Source of the DNA: an uncultured Coriobacteriales bacterium
GTDB taxonomy: Bacteria; Actinomycetota; Coriobacteriia; Coriobacteriales; UMGS124
Assembly: GCA_902464015.1 (NCBI GenBank)
Contig: CABQHM010000042.1
Coordinates: 1 to 29,998 of the forward strand
DNA: 29,998 nt
Direction: 5' to 3'
Part shown: positions 14,847-22,424 of the stretch, piece after piece
Layout: each line of letters begins with the position of its first letter
Position numbering within the stretch: position 1 is the first letter of the stretch
Notes under the pieces: model-generated
Database searches by the model: none
Seen by the model: only the letters and a program-made list of their open reading frames with translations
Told to the model about the DNA's origin: nothing
Position numbers and translations under genes: made by a program

Positions 14847-16748
14847 ATGGCATTACTTGGACTCACTCGCAAACAAACCCTCATGCTCGTGGTGATGATT
14901 TTCGGCACGTTCATCGCCGTGCTCAACCAGACGCTGGTGACCCCGGCGCTTCCCTCCATCATGATTGAGACGAGCGTCGACGCTTCCACGGCCCAGTGGC
15001 TCACCACCGGCTTCACGCTCGTGAACGCCATCATGATTCCCATCACGGCATTTCTCATCGACCGCTTCTCGATGCGCAACCTGTTCCTCGTCGCCATGGC
15101 CATCTTCACGGCCGGCTCTGCCATCGCAGGCTGGGGGCCCAACTTCCCCACCATCCTGGCGGGCCGTCTCGTGCAGGCCGCCGGCGAGGGCGTCATGATG
15201 CCCCTCGTGATGACCGAGCTCATGCTCATGTTCCCCGTTGAGAAGCGCGGCACGGCCATGGGTCTGTACGGACTCGTCATCGGCTTTGCGCCGGCGCTTG
15301 GACCCACGGCCGCCGGCCTCATCATCGACAACGCCACCTGGCACGACCTCTTCTTCATCGTCGCAGGCCTAGGCGTCGTCATTCTCGTCTTCTCGGCCGT
15401 GGTACTCGAGCATGGTCAGGGCGCACGCAAGGACGCCACACTCGACGTGCTCAGCGTCATCACCTCCACGCTGGGCTTTGGCGGCCTGCTTTACGGCCTG
15501 TCGGTCATCGGTGGCTCCGGCGTGAGCGCAGCCGCCCTGGTCGGCGTCATCGTCGGCGTTGTGGCTCTCGTCGTGTTCTTCACCCGCCAGCTCAAGATGG
15601 AAAAGCCCATGCTGCAGGTGCGTGTACTTGCCAACCGCAAGTTCCTCATCTCCACCATCATCAGCATGGTCGTTCAGGGCGCCCTCATGGCCGCCGGCAT
15701 CCTCGTGCCCATCTACCTGCAGTCCCTGCGCGGCATCTCGGCGACCACGTCGGGCCTGGTGCTGCTGCCCGGCGCCATCGTCATGGCGCTCATGGGCCTT
15801 GTGGCGGGACGTCTCTTCGACAAGCGCGGTCCGCGCATGCTGAGCCTTATCGGCACCGGCGTTTTGACCCTCACGACGTTCTGCTTTGCGCTGCTGGGAG
15901 ACTCCACGCCCGTCTCGTGGATCTGCGTGCTTTACACCGTGCGTCTTTTCTCGCTGTCGCTTGTCAACATGCCCATCGGCACCTGGGGCATGAACGCCCT
16001 GGACAACAGCCTCATGAACCACGGCACCTCGGTGAGCAACACGTTCCGCCAGGTCGCGGGCTCGCTGGGCACCGCCATTATCGTGAGCGTCTCCACTGCC
16101 GTGACCAACTCCTCCACCGGCATGGACCCCGTACACGCAGGCATCCACGGCACGAACATGGCCTTCGTCGTCGCAGGCTTCATGTGCCTCGCGGCCTTCA
16201 TCCTCACGCTTGTCTTTGTGAAGGACAAGCCCGGCGAGGCAGCCTCTGCCGACCCCACGGGCGAGCGCCGCAGCATCCTCGAGTCCATCATGCGCCGCGA
16301 TGTGTACTCCCTGCCGGCCAACGCAACCGTGCTCGATGCCCTGCACCTCTTTGTTGACAAAGGCATCTCCGCAGCCCCGCTCGTGGACGAGAACGGCCGC
16401 GCTCTGGGCTTCGTGTCCGACGGCGACGTGATGCGCTTCCTGTCCAAGCGCACTGCCACCGTGGTGGACCCCATCGTCATGATGTCGCAGACCATCAGCA
16501 AGACCAAGGAGGGCGAGGGCTTCAACGAGGTGCTCGACGCCCTGGTCAAGCTGCCCGCCAAGGAAATCGGCACCAAGGGCATCATCGGCGTGGACATCCA
16601 TGCCGACCTTCCCGAGGTATGCCGCGTGCTCGGCGAGAACCATCTCAAGAAGGTCGCCGTCCTCGACGAGGGCCAGGTTGTGGGCGTCATCAACCGCTCC
16701 GACATCGTGCAGTGCGCCATGGCGCGCTACGTGGAGAGGGCCGAGTAG
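14847..16748 (+). CDS. DHA2-type MFS multidrug transporter fused to C-terminal CBS domains
   Basis: The 633-residue protein has residues 1 to about 465 with the 14-helix pattern of the DHA2 (EmrB/QacA) drug:H+ antiporter family, including N-Q-T-L-V-T-P-A-L-P near the start and the conserved W-R/L-T-x-x-x-L-x-N-A region. From about residue 480 (M-R-R-D-V-Y-S-L-P-A-N-A-T-V-L-D-A-L) it continues as a CBS pair (S-A-A-P-L-V-D-E-N-G-R-A-L-G-F-V-S-D-G-D-V and V-A-V-L-D-E-G-Q-V-V-G-V-I-N-R-S-D-I), which typically senses adenine nucleotides. The CBS fusion is unusual for this family and suggests energy-state gating. ATG 14847 follows AAGAGG; upstream frame extension is unsupported. The gene is monocistronic, bounded by a strong terminator. 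Confidence 0.88.
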   Translation: MALLGLTRKQTLMLVVMIFGTFIAVLNQTLVTPALPSIMIETSVDASTAQWLTTGFTLVNAIMIPITAFLIDRFSMRNLFLVAMAIFTAGSAIAGWGPNFPTILAGRLVQAAGEGVMMPLVMTELMLMFPVEKRGTAMGLYGLVIGFAPALGPTAAGLIIDNATWHDLFFIVAGLGVVILVFSAVVLEHGQGARKDATLDVLSVITSTLGFGGLLYGLSVIGGSGVSAAALVGVIVGVVALVVFFTRQLKMEKPMLQVRVLANRKFLISTIISMVVQGALMAAGILVPIYLQSLRGISATTSGLVLLPGAIVMALMGLVAGRLFDKRGPRMLSLIGTGVLTLTTFCFALLGDSTPVSWICVLYTVRLFSLSLVNMPIGTWGMNALDNSLMNHGTSVSNTFRQVAGSLGTAIIVSVSTAVTNSSTGMDPVHAGIHGTNMAFVVAGFMCLAAFILTLVFVKDKPGEAASADPTGERRSILESIMRRDVYSLPANATVLDALHLFVDKGISAAPLVDENGRALGFVSDGDVMRFLSKRTATVVDPIVMMSQTISKTKEGEGFNEVLDALVKLPAKEIGTKGIIGVDIHADLPEVCRVLGENHLKKVAVLDEGQVVGVINRSDIVQCAMARYVERAE

Positions 16749-16764
16749 CCGAAGGGCTCCCGAG

Positions 16765-16865
16765 GGGGCGCCAGGTTCTTCCCGTGCTCAAACAGTTCCT
16801 AAAAGAAGGGGCCCGCGAGGGCCCCTTCTTTTAGGAAAACTGCGCCGGGAAGAACCTGGCGCCCC
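16765..16865. terminator. Three-tier inverted repeat acting as bidirectional terminator
   Basis: An outer perfect 20-bp stem (16765-16784 with 16846-16865, GGGGCGCCAGGTTCTTCCCG), a middle CAGTT/AACTG stem (16793-16797, 16838-16842) and an inner 17-bp stem (16798-16814 with 16819-16835) with loop GCGA. The inner hairpin begins CCTAAAAG and ends CTTTTAGG, giving a T run in both directions, so it suits the convergent MFS and copper genes. The outer arms are far longer than a terminator needs. Confidence 0.85.
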
Positions 16866-16998
16866 TTGCGCGTCTATGGCACGGGTCAGGCCATGCAAGC
16901 ACAGGGTCTATGCAGCGTGCGGTAGTGTCGCAAGCGTTGGCGTAAGGCCCCGCTCTGATGGAAGCAGCTTTTCCCCAGCCTTAAACCCGGTGTCCCTT

Positions 16999-17223
16999 TT
17001 ATGCCAGGCTGGCCTCGAAGCCGATTTCGCTGACGGCAGCGATGCAGGCGTCGACCGAGTAGCCGTGGCCCTCAACGACGGCCTTCTCGTCCTCAAGCGT
17101 GACGGTGGCGGTGGTGACGCCCTCGACGCCCTGGAGCGCGTCGGTCACGCGGGCCACGCACTTGGGGCAGTGCATGCCCTTGACAGCGAACGTGGTGGTC
17201 TCCTTCTTGCTGAACAGACCCAT
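16999..17223 (-). CDS. copZ: CopZ-like copper chaperone (heavy-metal-associated domain)
   Basis: The 74-residue protein is a single ferredoxin-like HMA domain with the Cu(I)-binding motif G-M-H-C-P-K-C (C19, C22) and the family's V-x-G-V pattern. It binds cytosolic Cu(I) and hands it to the CopA ATPase or the CsoR repressor. ATG 17223 follows GAAGGGAT at normal distance; a longer upstream frame lacks a ribosome site. It lies 118 bases downstream of copA on the same strand, with hairpins between (17280-17330), so it may be co-transcribed or separately controlled. Confidence 0.9.
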   Translation of the reverse strand: MGLFSKKETTTFAVKGMHCPKCVARVTDALQGVEGVTTATVTLEDEKAVVEGHGYSVDACIAAVSEIGFEASLA

Positions 17224-17279
17224 GATTGCAATCCCTTCTACTCTCCTTGGCAGGCGTCGAAGCACCTGCACTCTACGTA

Positions 17280-17330
17280 TGTAAGATGCAGGGCGACCGT
17301 ACCGCCCCGCATCGTGGAACCCATCTTACA
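17280..17330 (-). promoter_or_regulatory. Nested hairpin between copA and copZ
   Basis: TGTAAGATG (17280-17288) pairs with CATCTTACA (17322-17330). An overlapping inner stem, ATGC...GGGCG with CGCCC...GCAT, can form around 17286-17312. The two partly compete for the same bases, as in an attenuator, or the outer arms may be an operator. No terminal T run is seen on the minus strand. Confidence 0.4.
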
Positions 17331-17341
17331 AGCAAGAACCC

Positions 17342-19675
17342 CTATCGTCCCGCCGCCACCTTACCGGCCTCGGTCGAGAGCCATTTGGGCTTCCAGCCGC
17401 GCAGGCGAAGCGCATTGCTCACGACACAGATAGAGCTGCAGCTCATGGCAAAGGCCGCAAAGTCGGGCGTGAGCGTGACACCGAGCGGCGTGAGGGCGCC
17501 GGCGGCCACAGGAATGCAGATCACGTTGTAGAACAGCGCCCAGAACAGGTTCTGCTTGATGTTGCGCAGCGTGGAGTGCGAAAGTTTGATGGCACTGGCC
17601 ACATCGAGCAGGTCGGAGCGCATGAGGACCATATCGGCGCTCTCGATGGCCACATCGGTACCGGCACCGATGGCAATGCCGATGTCGGCACGCGCCAGAG
17701 CGGGGGCATCGTTCACGCCGTCGCCCACCATGGCGACCTTACCCTGTGCCTGCAGGCGGCGAATCTCGGCGTCCTTGCCCTCGGGCAGCACCCCGGCCAC
17801 AACCTCGTCGACGCCCACCTGCCTCTGGATGGCTGCGGCCGTACGCTCGTTGTCGCCCGTGAGCATGACGGTCTTGATGCCCATGGCGCGCAGCTCGGCA
17901 ATCGCGGCAGCACTCGTGGCCTTCACCGTGTCGGCAAGCGCAATAAGGCCCACAAGCTGACCGGCCCAAGCAAAGAAGAGCGGCGTCTTGCCCTGGGCGG
18001 CAAGCTCGTCGGCACGCGTTCCCAATCCCGCCAGGTCGATGCGGTGCTCGCTCATCATGAGCGCGTTGCCCGCAAGGGCCTCCTGGCCTTCGGTCGTACA
18101 AGCAAGGCCCTGGCCCGACACCTGGCGCCAGTCCTTCACGGGAAGCTTGTCGGTGGCGCGGCTGCCCGCGTAATCCACCACCGCACGCGCCAGGGGATGC
18201 TCGCTCTTCTCCTCGATGCTCAGAGCAAGCGTGAGAAGGTCGGCCTCGTCCATGCCGGGGGCGCACACCACGTCGGTGACCTCGGGCGCACCGTGGGTGA
18301 TGGTGCCCGTCTTGTCGAACACGACGCACGCCACATCGTGGGCGTTCTCGAGCGTCTCGGCACTCTTGATGAGAATGCCCTGCTTGGCGCCGCGGCCCGT
18401 GCCCACCATAATCGCAGTCGGGGTTGCCAGGCCGAGGGCGCACGGGCAGCTGATGACGAGCACCGAGATGCCATGGACAATGGCCTTCGTCACATCCATG
18501 CCCGTGGCGACGAGCCAGATGCAGAACACGACGACCGCCACCGTGATGACCGCGGGCACGAACACGCCGGAAATGCGGTCGGCGATGCGCTGGATGGGGG
18601 CCTTGCTGCTCGTGGCGTCATCCACCAGTTTGATGATATGGGCGAGCGCGGTATCGTCGCCCACGCGTGTGGCGCGCATGCGAGCATAGCCCGAAACAAC
18701 CACCGTACCTGCGGAAAGCTCGCCCCCCGCAGTCTTGTCCACCGGCACGCTCTCGCCGGTGAGCGCCGACTCGTCGAGCGCGGCCGAGCCGTCGACCACC
18801 ACGCCGTCGACCGGCACGGCCGTGCCCGTGCGAACGACCAGGATGTCGCCCACCTGCACCTGCTCGACCGGCACCTCACGCTCCCCGCCGCCGTCGCCCA
18901 CGAGCACCGCCGTCTTGGGGGCCAGGTTCATGAGCGAGGCGATGGCGTCGGTCGTGCGGCCCTTTGCGCGCGCCTCGAAGTACTTGCCCAGCGTGATGAG
19001 CGTGAGGATCATGCCGGCGCTCTCGAAGTACAGGTCCATTGCCGCCGCATGCGCCCCGTCCATGTCGCCATGGCCGAGCGCATACCCAATGCGGTACAGG
19101 GCCGCGATGCTGTAGAGCGTGGACGCAGCCGCGCCCAGCGCCACAAGTGTGTCCATGTTGGGGGCCTTGTGGATGAGGCCTTTGAGACCGTTGCGGAAGA
19201 ACTTGAAGTTGATGGCGATAACAGGGATGACGAGCAGGAACTGCGTGAGTCCAAACGTCATCATGTTCTCGTGGCCCAAGAAAATACCCGGCAGGGGCCA
19301 GCCGTACATATGGCCCATGTCCAGGTAAAACAGCGGAATGGTAAAGATGAAGCTCACGATGAGGCGGATGCGTACACGCTTTGCCTCGGCCTGGGCGATC
19401 TGCGCCGGCGTGGGTCCGGCAGGTCCCTTCTGAGCCGCGGCGCCAGCCGATGCGCCTTGCGCGGCACGCGGGATGGCGCCGTATCCAGCCTTGTCAACGG
19501 CCTCGCTAATAGCGGTCAGCACCGCCTCGTCACCCGAGTACGTGACCTCCATGCTGTTCTTGAGCAGGTTGACCACGGCCTTTTTCACACCAGGCACCGC
19601 GCTCGTCGTCTTCTCGACGCGAGCTGAGCACGCCGCGCAGGTCATGCCTGTGACGTCGAATACCTGAGTTGCCAC
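17342..19675 (-). CDS. copA: Copper-exporting P1B-type ATPase
   Basis: The 777-residue membrane ATPase exports Cu(I). Features in order: one N-terminal HMA domain with G-M-T-C-A-A-C (C13, C16); a low-complexity Ala/Gly linker (about 72-90); eight membrane segments; the actuator motif TGES (about 306-309); the transmembrane metal site S-C-P-C-A-L-G (C410, C412); the phosphorylation motif D-K-T-G-T (D454); S-E-H-P-L in the nucleotide domain; G-D-G-V-N-D-A-P; and a C-terminal N-A-L-R-L-R, all of the CopA/ATP7 class. Start is GTG directly after the csoR stop (TAAGTG), with GGAGGAAGG upstream; translation is coupled. Likely repressed by CsoR through the operator at 20096-20113. Confidence 0.96.
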   Translation of the reverse strand: MATQVFDVTGMTCAACSARVEKTTSAVPGVKKAVVNLLKNSMEVTYSGDEAVLTAISEAVDKAGYGAIPRAAQGASAGAAAQKGPAGPTPAQIAQAEAKRVRIRLIVSFIFTIPLFYLDMGHMYGWPLPGIFLGHENMMTFGLTQFLLVIPVIAINFKFFRNGLKGLIHKAPNMDTLVALGAAASTLYSIAALYRIGYALGHGDMDGAHAAAMDLYFESAGMILTLITLGKYFEARAKGRTTDAIASLMNLAPKTAVLVGDGGGEREVPVEQVQVGDILVVRTGTAVPVDGVVVDGSAALDESALTGESVPVDKTAGGELSAGTVVVSGYARMRATRVGDDTALAHIIKLVDDATSSKAPIQRIADRISGVFVPAVITVAVVVFCIWLVATGMDVTKAIVHGISVLVISCPCALGLATPTAIMVGTGRGAKQGILIKSAETLENAHDVACVVFDKTGTITHGAPEVTDVVCAPGMDEADLLTLALSIEEKSEHPLARAVVDYAGSRATDKLPVKDWRQVSGQGLACTTEGQEALAGNALMMSEHRIDLAGLGTRADELAAQGKTPLFFAWAGQLVGLIALADTVKATSAAAIAELRAMGIKTVMLTGDNERTAAAIQRQVGVDEVVAGVLPEGKDAEIRRLQAQGKVAMVGDGVNDAPALARADIGIAIGAGTDVAIESADMVLMRSDLLDVASAIKLSHSTLRNIKQNLFWALFYNVICIPVAAGALTPLGVTLTPDFAAFAMSCSSICVVSNALRLRGWKPKWLSTEAGKVAAGR

Positions 19676-20068
19676 TTACCTTCCTCCAAACCTATGAATC
19701 AAGTCCATCGCCTCGTCAACAACCTCGTCGTGACCCGCGCGAATCTGCTCAACCACGCACGTCTGCATATGGTTGCGCAAAATCATCTCGCTCACGCGGT
19801 GCACGGCGCTCTCGGCGGCAGAAAGCTGCGTGAGGACGTCGCCGCAATAGCGGTTGTCGTCAAGCATCGCTTTCACGCCGTTGAGCTGGCCGATGGCGCG
19901 GTTGAGTCTGCGCTGCAAGTCGGCTTGAAACTCTTCGCCGCGCGGCGTTGCTTTGTACTTTGCACAGCAGCATGCCTGGTCCTGACGTTGTTCTTCCTCA
20001 GTTGAAACTGCGGCTAGCGACACCTCTTCAGGCATGTCCGCGTGATGCGCGCAACAGCAATCGCTCAT
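19676..20068 (-). CDS. csoR: CsoR-family copper-sensing repressor with Cys-rich N-terminal extension
   Basis: The 130-residue all-helical DNA-binding repressor is released by Cu(I). The copper site C75-H100-C104 has the same spacing (25 and 4) as the classical Cys-His-Cys CsoR site. The CsoR core starts near residue 47 (F-Q-A-D-L-Q-R-R-L-N-R-A-I-G-Q). Ahead of it is an uncommon extension with two cysteine clusters (D-C-C-C-A-H-H at 3-9 and A-C-C-C-A-K at 32-37), which may bind extra metal. First gene of the copper operon; its stop touches the copA start. The ribosome site is weak (GGGAT/GATGGA). Autoregulation is expected from the operator in its promoter. Confidence 0.92.
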   Translation of the reverse strand: MSDCCCAHHADMPEEVSLAAVSTEEEQRQDQACCCAKYKATPRGEEFQADLQRRLNRAIGQLNGVKAMLDDNRYCGDVLTQLSAAESAVHRVSEMILRNHMQTCVVEQIRAGHDEVVDEAMDLIHRFGGR

Positions 20069-20095
20069 TCCATCATCCCGTTCTTATGCGATACA

Positions 20096-20113
20096 CATAC
20101 CCCCAGGGGGTTT
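20096..20113 (-). promoter_or_regulatory. CsoR operator in the copper operon promoter
   Basis: ATACCCCC-A-GGGGGTTT (core 20097-20113) is a G/C-tract palindrome matching the known CsoR box pattern (TACCCC...GGGGTA). On the minus strand it is preceded by TTGTGC (about 20119-20124) and followed by TATG/TGTATC, so it would sit within the promoter spacer, as expected for repression of csoR-copA. Confidence 0.8.
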
Positions 20114-20256
20114 ATTGAGCACAATAGTATCCCCGGATCCGAGCAATTGCAAGCAGCTTGTCCCAAACACAGCGCTGCGCAGACTTGCCTGTTGACCAAG
20201 CAGGCGTCACGTGAGAACCTTGTCTGCACAATCACGCACACATTTTGGAGGCACCC

Positions 20257-20547
20257 ATGCTTGGACGCATCGCGGGAACCGTTGGAAAGCCCATGAACTT
20301 CGAAGGATACGCAGACGACTTCGACAAGGCCATCGTCGCAGTTGAGTTCTCGCTCGACGGGGGCGCCACCTGGACGCGCCACGCAACCGAGGGCGCCGTC
20401 CCCGGCAAGCTCCTCACCTGGCATTTCTCTTATACGCCCGAACAAGAGGGGCTCTACCAGCTGCTCGTGCGCTCCATCAATGAAGATGGAGACGCGAGCC
20501 CCCTGCCTGACAGCGTTGAATTTGAAGTCTTCGCAGCTAGAGGCTAG
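20257..20547 (+). CDS. Stand-alone molybdenum-cofactor oxidoreductase dimerisation-like domain
   Basis: This 96-residue protein consists of just one Ig-like domain, the type that forms the C-terminal dimerisation domain of sulfite-oxidase-family enzymes. By eye it aligns without gaps to the C-terminal domain of the haem/molybdopterin protein at 22425-23888, with about 31 of 79 identities (V-A-V-E-F-S-L-D-G-G-A-T-W-T, F-S-Y-T-P-E, L-L-V-R). There is no signal peptide and no catalytic domain. ATG 20257 follows TTGGAGG at good spacing, so it looks translated rather than a relic. It is convergent with LuxR gene 2, with only six bases between stop codons. Function unknown; possibly a partner subunit or decoy dimerisation module. 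Confidence 0.8.
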   Translation: MLGRIAGTVGKPMNFEGYADDFDKAIVAVEFSLDGGATWTRHATEGAVPGKLLTWHFSYTPEQEGLYQLLVRSINEDGDASPLPDSVEFEVFAARG

Positions 20548-20553
20548 AAATCG

Positions 20554-22065
20554 CTAGTCCGAGTTCTGCTCGATCACGTCGATAAGTTCCTGACGCGAGT
20601 GAACCCCGAGCTTGCGATAGATATGGTTGACGTGCGAATTGATCGTGGCCAGCGTGACACCCAAGTCTTCAGCCACACGCGAGGCCGACCGACCCTTGGC
20701 CATGAGCACGAGGACCTCCAGCTCGCGGGCAGACAGGCCGTAGTGTCCCGCCACATGCTCGCACTTCTCCCTGAAGCGTGGCGCATGGTCGGGCTCTGGC
20801 AGGCTTGCCAGGACGTCGGTACAATCCCTCTCGGTAAACATGAAGGTGAAGGCTACGGCCACGGCGATTCCCAAAACCACCGCAAAGGTCGGCACAGCCG
20901 AAGGACCGCCCCATAGCTGCGCAATCGCAATGCCCGCCAGGACTCCGGCCGCCCACACAGCGCGAGCCGAGGCAAACACGACGACAGGGCCAATTCGCAG
21001 ACCGACGCCTATCTGGTAGGCAACCATGAGCACGACAAGCTGGAAGAAAAACGACCCCACGTCGAGCAGCATATGCGCCAAAAGGTTGCCTTGCAGCAGA
21101 AGCGGCGTGCAGAGCACCACGCCCAACAGCATGATGAAGGCGATGCGGTACGCCAGCGAGACACCCCGCGCATCGCGCGCGTCGAACACCGAGACGAGCC
21201 ACGCCGCGCAGCCAATCTTGAGCATCAGGCCACCCAAATTGGCAAGGCCGGAATAAAAGCCGATAGCTGTGCCTCCCAGCAGCAGGTTGCGAGCCGTCTC
21301 CGTAACGCAGACAACTATAAAAAGGCAGGCCGCAAAGCGCAGGAAGAGCCGGCGTGAAGCGGCGTCCACAGCTGGGAGCGCGCTTTCGGGCGAACCGTCA
21401 TCGAGCGCCTCAGACATCGTGGGCGCATCCACCCCTTCACCCGCCGCCCACCCCCGCGTGAGACGACCGTCAACCCAGAAGCACGCAGCAGAGCACAACG
21501 GCAGCAACGACCCCGCAAAGGCGGAGGCCCACGGGCTGATCTGGTCGGTATCCAGGACGTTTGCCATAGGATAGGAAAGCAGGGCCGCGGCAACCACGCT
21601 AAAGGCGAGCCCCATCATGTCGCCCGTTTCAAAGAAGCGCACATACCACAACACGAACAGCCCCGCAAATCCGACGCCGACGCCCACGGCCGCCAGATGA
21701 ATGAGCAGCTCAGACGCAACGGGGAACAGGACGCTCACCGGCCCGAGCAGGCTACTTGCGGCAGAGATGGCAGCGATGGCGACAAATGCAGAAATGCGAT
21801 GGGCGGCCGCGAATACCGAATGACGGCGAACCACAGCCGCAATGCACACGACCAACGCGGTAAGCAGCGACAACCAACGCAGGTCGTGGAACGGCTCGCC
21901 GTATGTCACGGGGTCGGGCAGGGCCACACACAGAACGTTCCACACTTGACACAGTGCAAAACCGACCACGTTGACCCATGAGACGGCGCGTGCAATCCGA
22001 CGCATGGACGGGCCGCCGACAACCGCGGCCCCATCCTCCCCGATGCCTTCTTGCCTATCAGTCAT
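20554..22065 (-). CDS. Membrane-bound LuxR-type transcriptional regulator 2
   Basis: The ~503-residue protein has about 12 hydrophobic helices followed by a C-terminal LuxR helix-turn-helix (G-L-S-A-R-E-L-E-V-L-V-L-M-A-K-G-R-S ... T-L-A-T-I-N-S-H-V-N-H-I-Y-R-K-L-G-V-H). Same architecture as regulator 1. ATG 22065 (M-T-D-R-Q-E) follows GGGGAG; upstream in-frame codons have no good ribosome site. It is divergent from the haem/molybdopterin gene across a 359-base region, so it is the likely regulator of that locus (inference from position). It converges with the stand-alone dimerisation-domain gene with no room for a terminator, so their transcripts should overlap. Confidence 0.87.
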   Translation of the reverse strand: MTDRQEGIGEDGAAVVGGPSMRRIARAVSWVNVVGFALCQVWNVLCVALPDPVTYGEPFHDLRWLSLLTALVVCIAAVVRRHSVFAAAHRISAFVAIAAISAASSLLGPVSVLFPVASELLIHLAAVGVGVGFAGLFVLWYVRFFETGDMMGLAFSVVAAALLSYPMANVLDTDQISPWASAFAGSLLPLCSAACFWVDGRLTRGWAAGEGVDAPTMSEALDDGSPESALPAVDAASRRLFLRFAACLFIVVCVTETARNLLLGGTAIGFYSGLANLGGLMLKIGCAAWLVSVFDARDARGVSLAYRIAFIMLLGVVLCTPLLLQGNLLAHMLLDVGSFFFQLVVLMVAYQIGVGLRIGPVVVFASARAVWAAGVLAGIAIAQLWGGPSAVPTFAVVLGIAVAVAFTFMFTERDCTDVLASLPEPDHAPRFREKCEHVAGHYGLSARELEVLVLMAKGRSASRVAEDLGVTLATINSHVNHIYRKLGVHSRQELIDVIEQNSD

Positions 22066-22424
22066 GCGCCCAGCTCCCCTTTGGCCGCGCCTTATCAAAC
22101 AGTGCAAACTCATGCAGACAAAGATGTGCCATTTGCCACATACAAGCCAAAACAACAGAACCCGTTGGCACGACTCCCCCGAAACGCATCAACAGTTTCT
22201 ATTGATAGCATCCACACCTTGGTGCAAGTGTAGCAAAAAGACCAGGCAGATACCCTTATCAATCCTCAAAAGGCCCCATTTTCGAAATCAGAGGTTTCTC
22301 TTGAAGACAAACCCGCCCCGCGCGCCTACGCTGAGTCCGAAGGGCGTCGCGTCAAAAGGGAGGCGCGACCCAAGGGCGGTGTACCCGCGTGCATGCGGTA
22401 CGCCACAAAGAAAGGGGACACATC
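22066..22424. promoter_or_regulatory. Divergent promoter region of LuxR gene 2 and the haem/molybdopterin gene
   Basis: The 359-base region carries both promoters. The part near 22090-22230 is relatively AT-rich. In the leader of the plus-strand gene there are hairpins GTCGCG/CGCGAC (about 22347-22371) and GTACC-C-GC/GCGGTAC (about 22381-22401), just ahead of the ribosome site GAAAGGGG. No reliable -35/-10 pair could be chosen, and no reading frame here is supported. Confidence 0.45.

Noticed and set aside
15369..16643. Minus-strand frame opposite the MFS transporter
   Set aside because: Shadow frame, extremely His/Gly/Asp-rich, no domain or ribosome site.
17576..19627. Plus-strand frame opposite copA
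   Set aside because: Shadow of copA; the translation is His/Arg/Ala-rich and has no motif, while the minus strand holds all P-type ATPase motifs.
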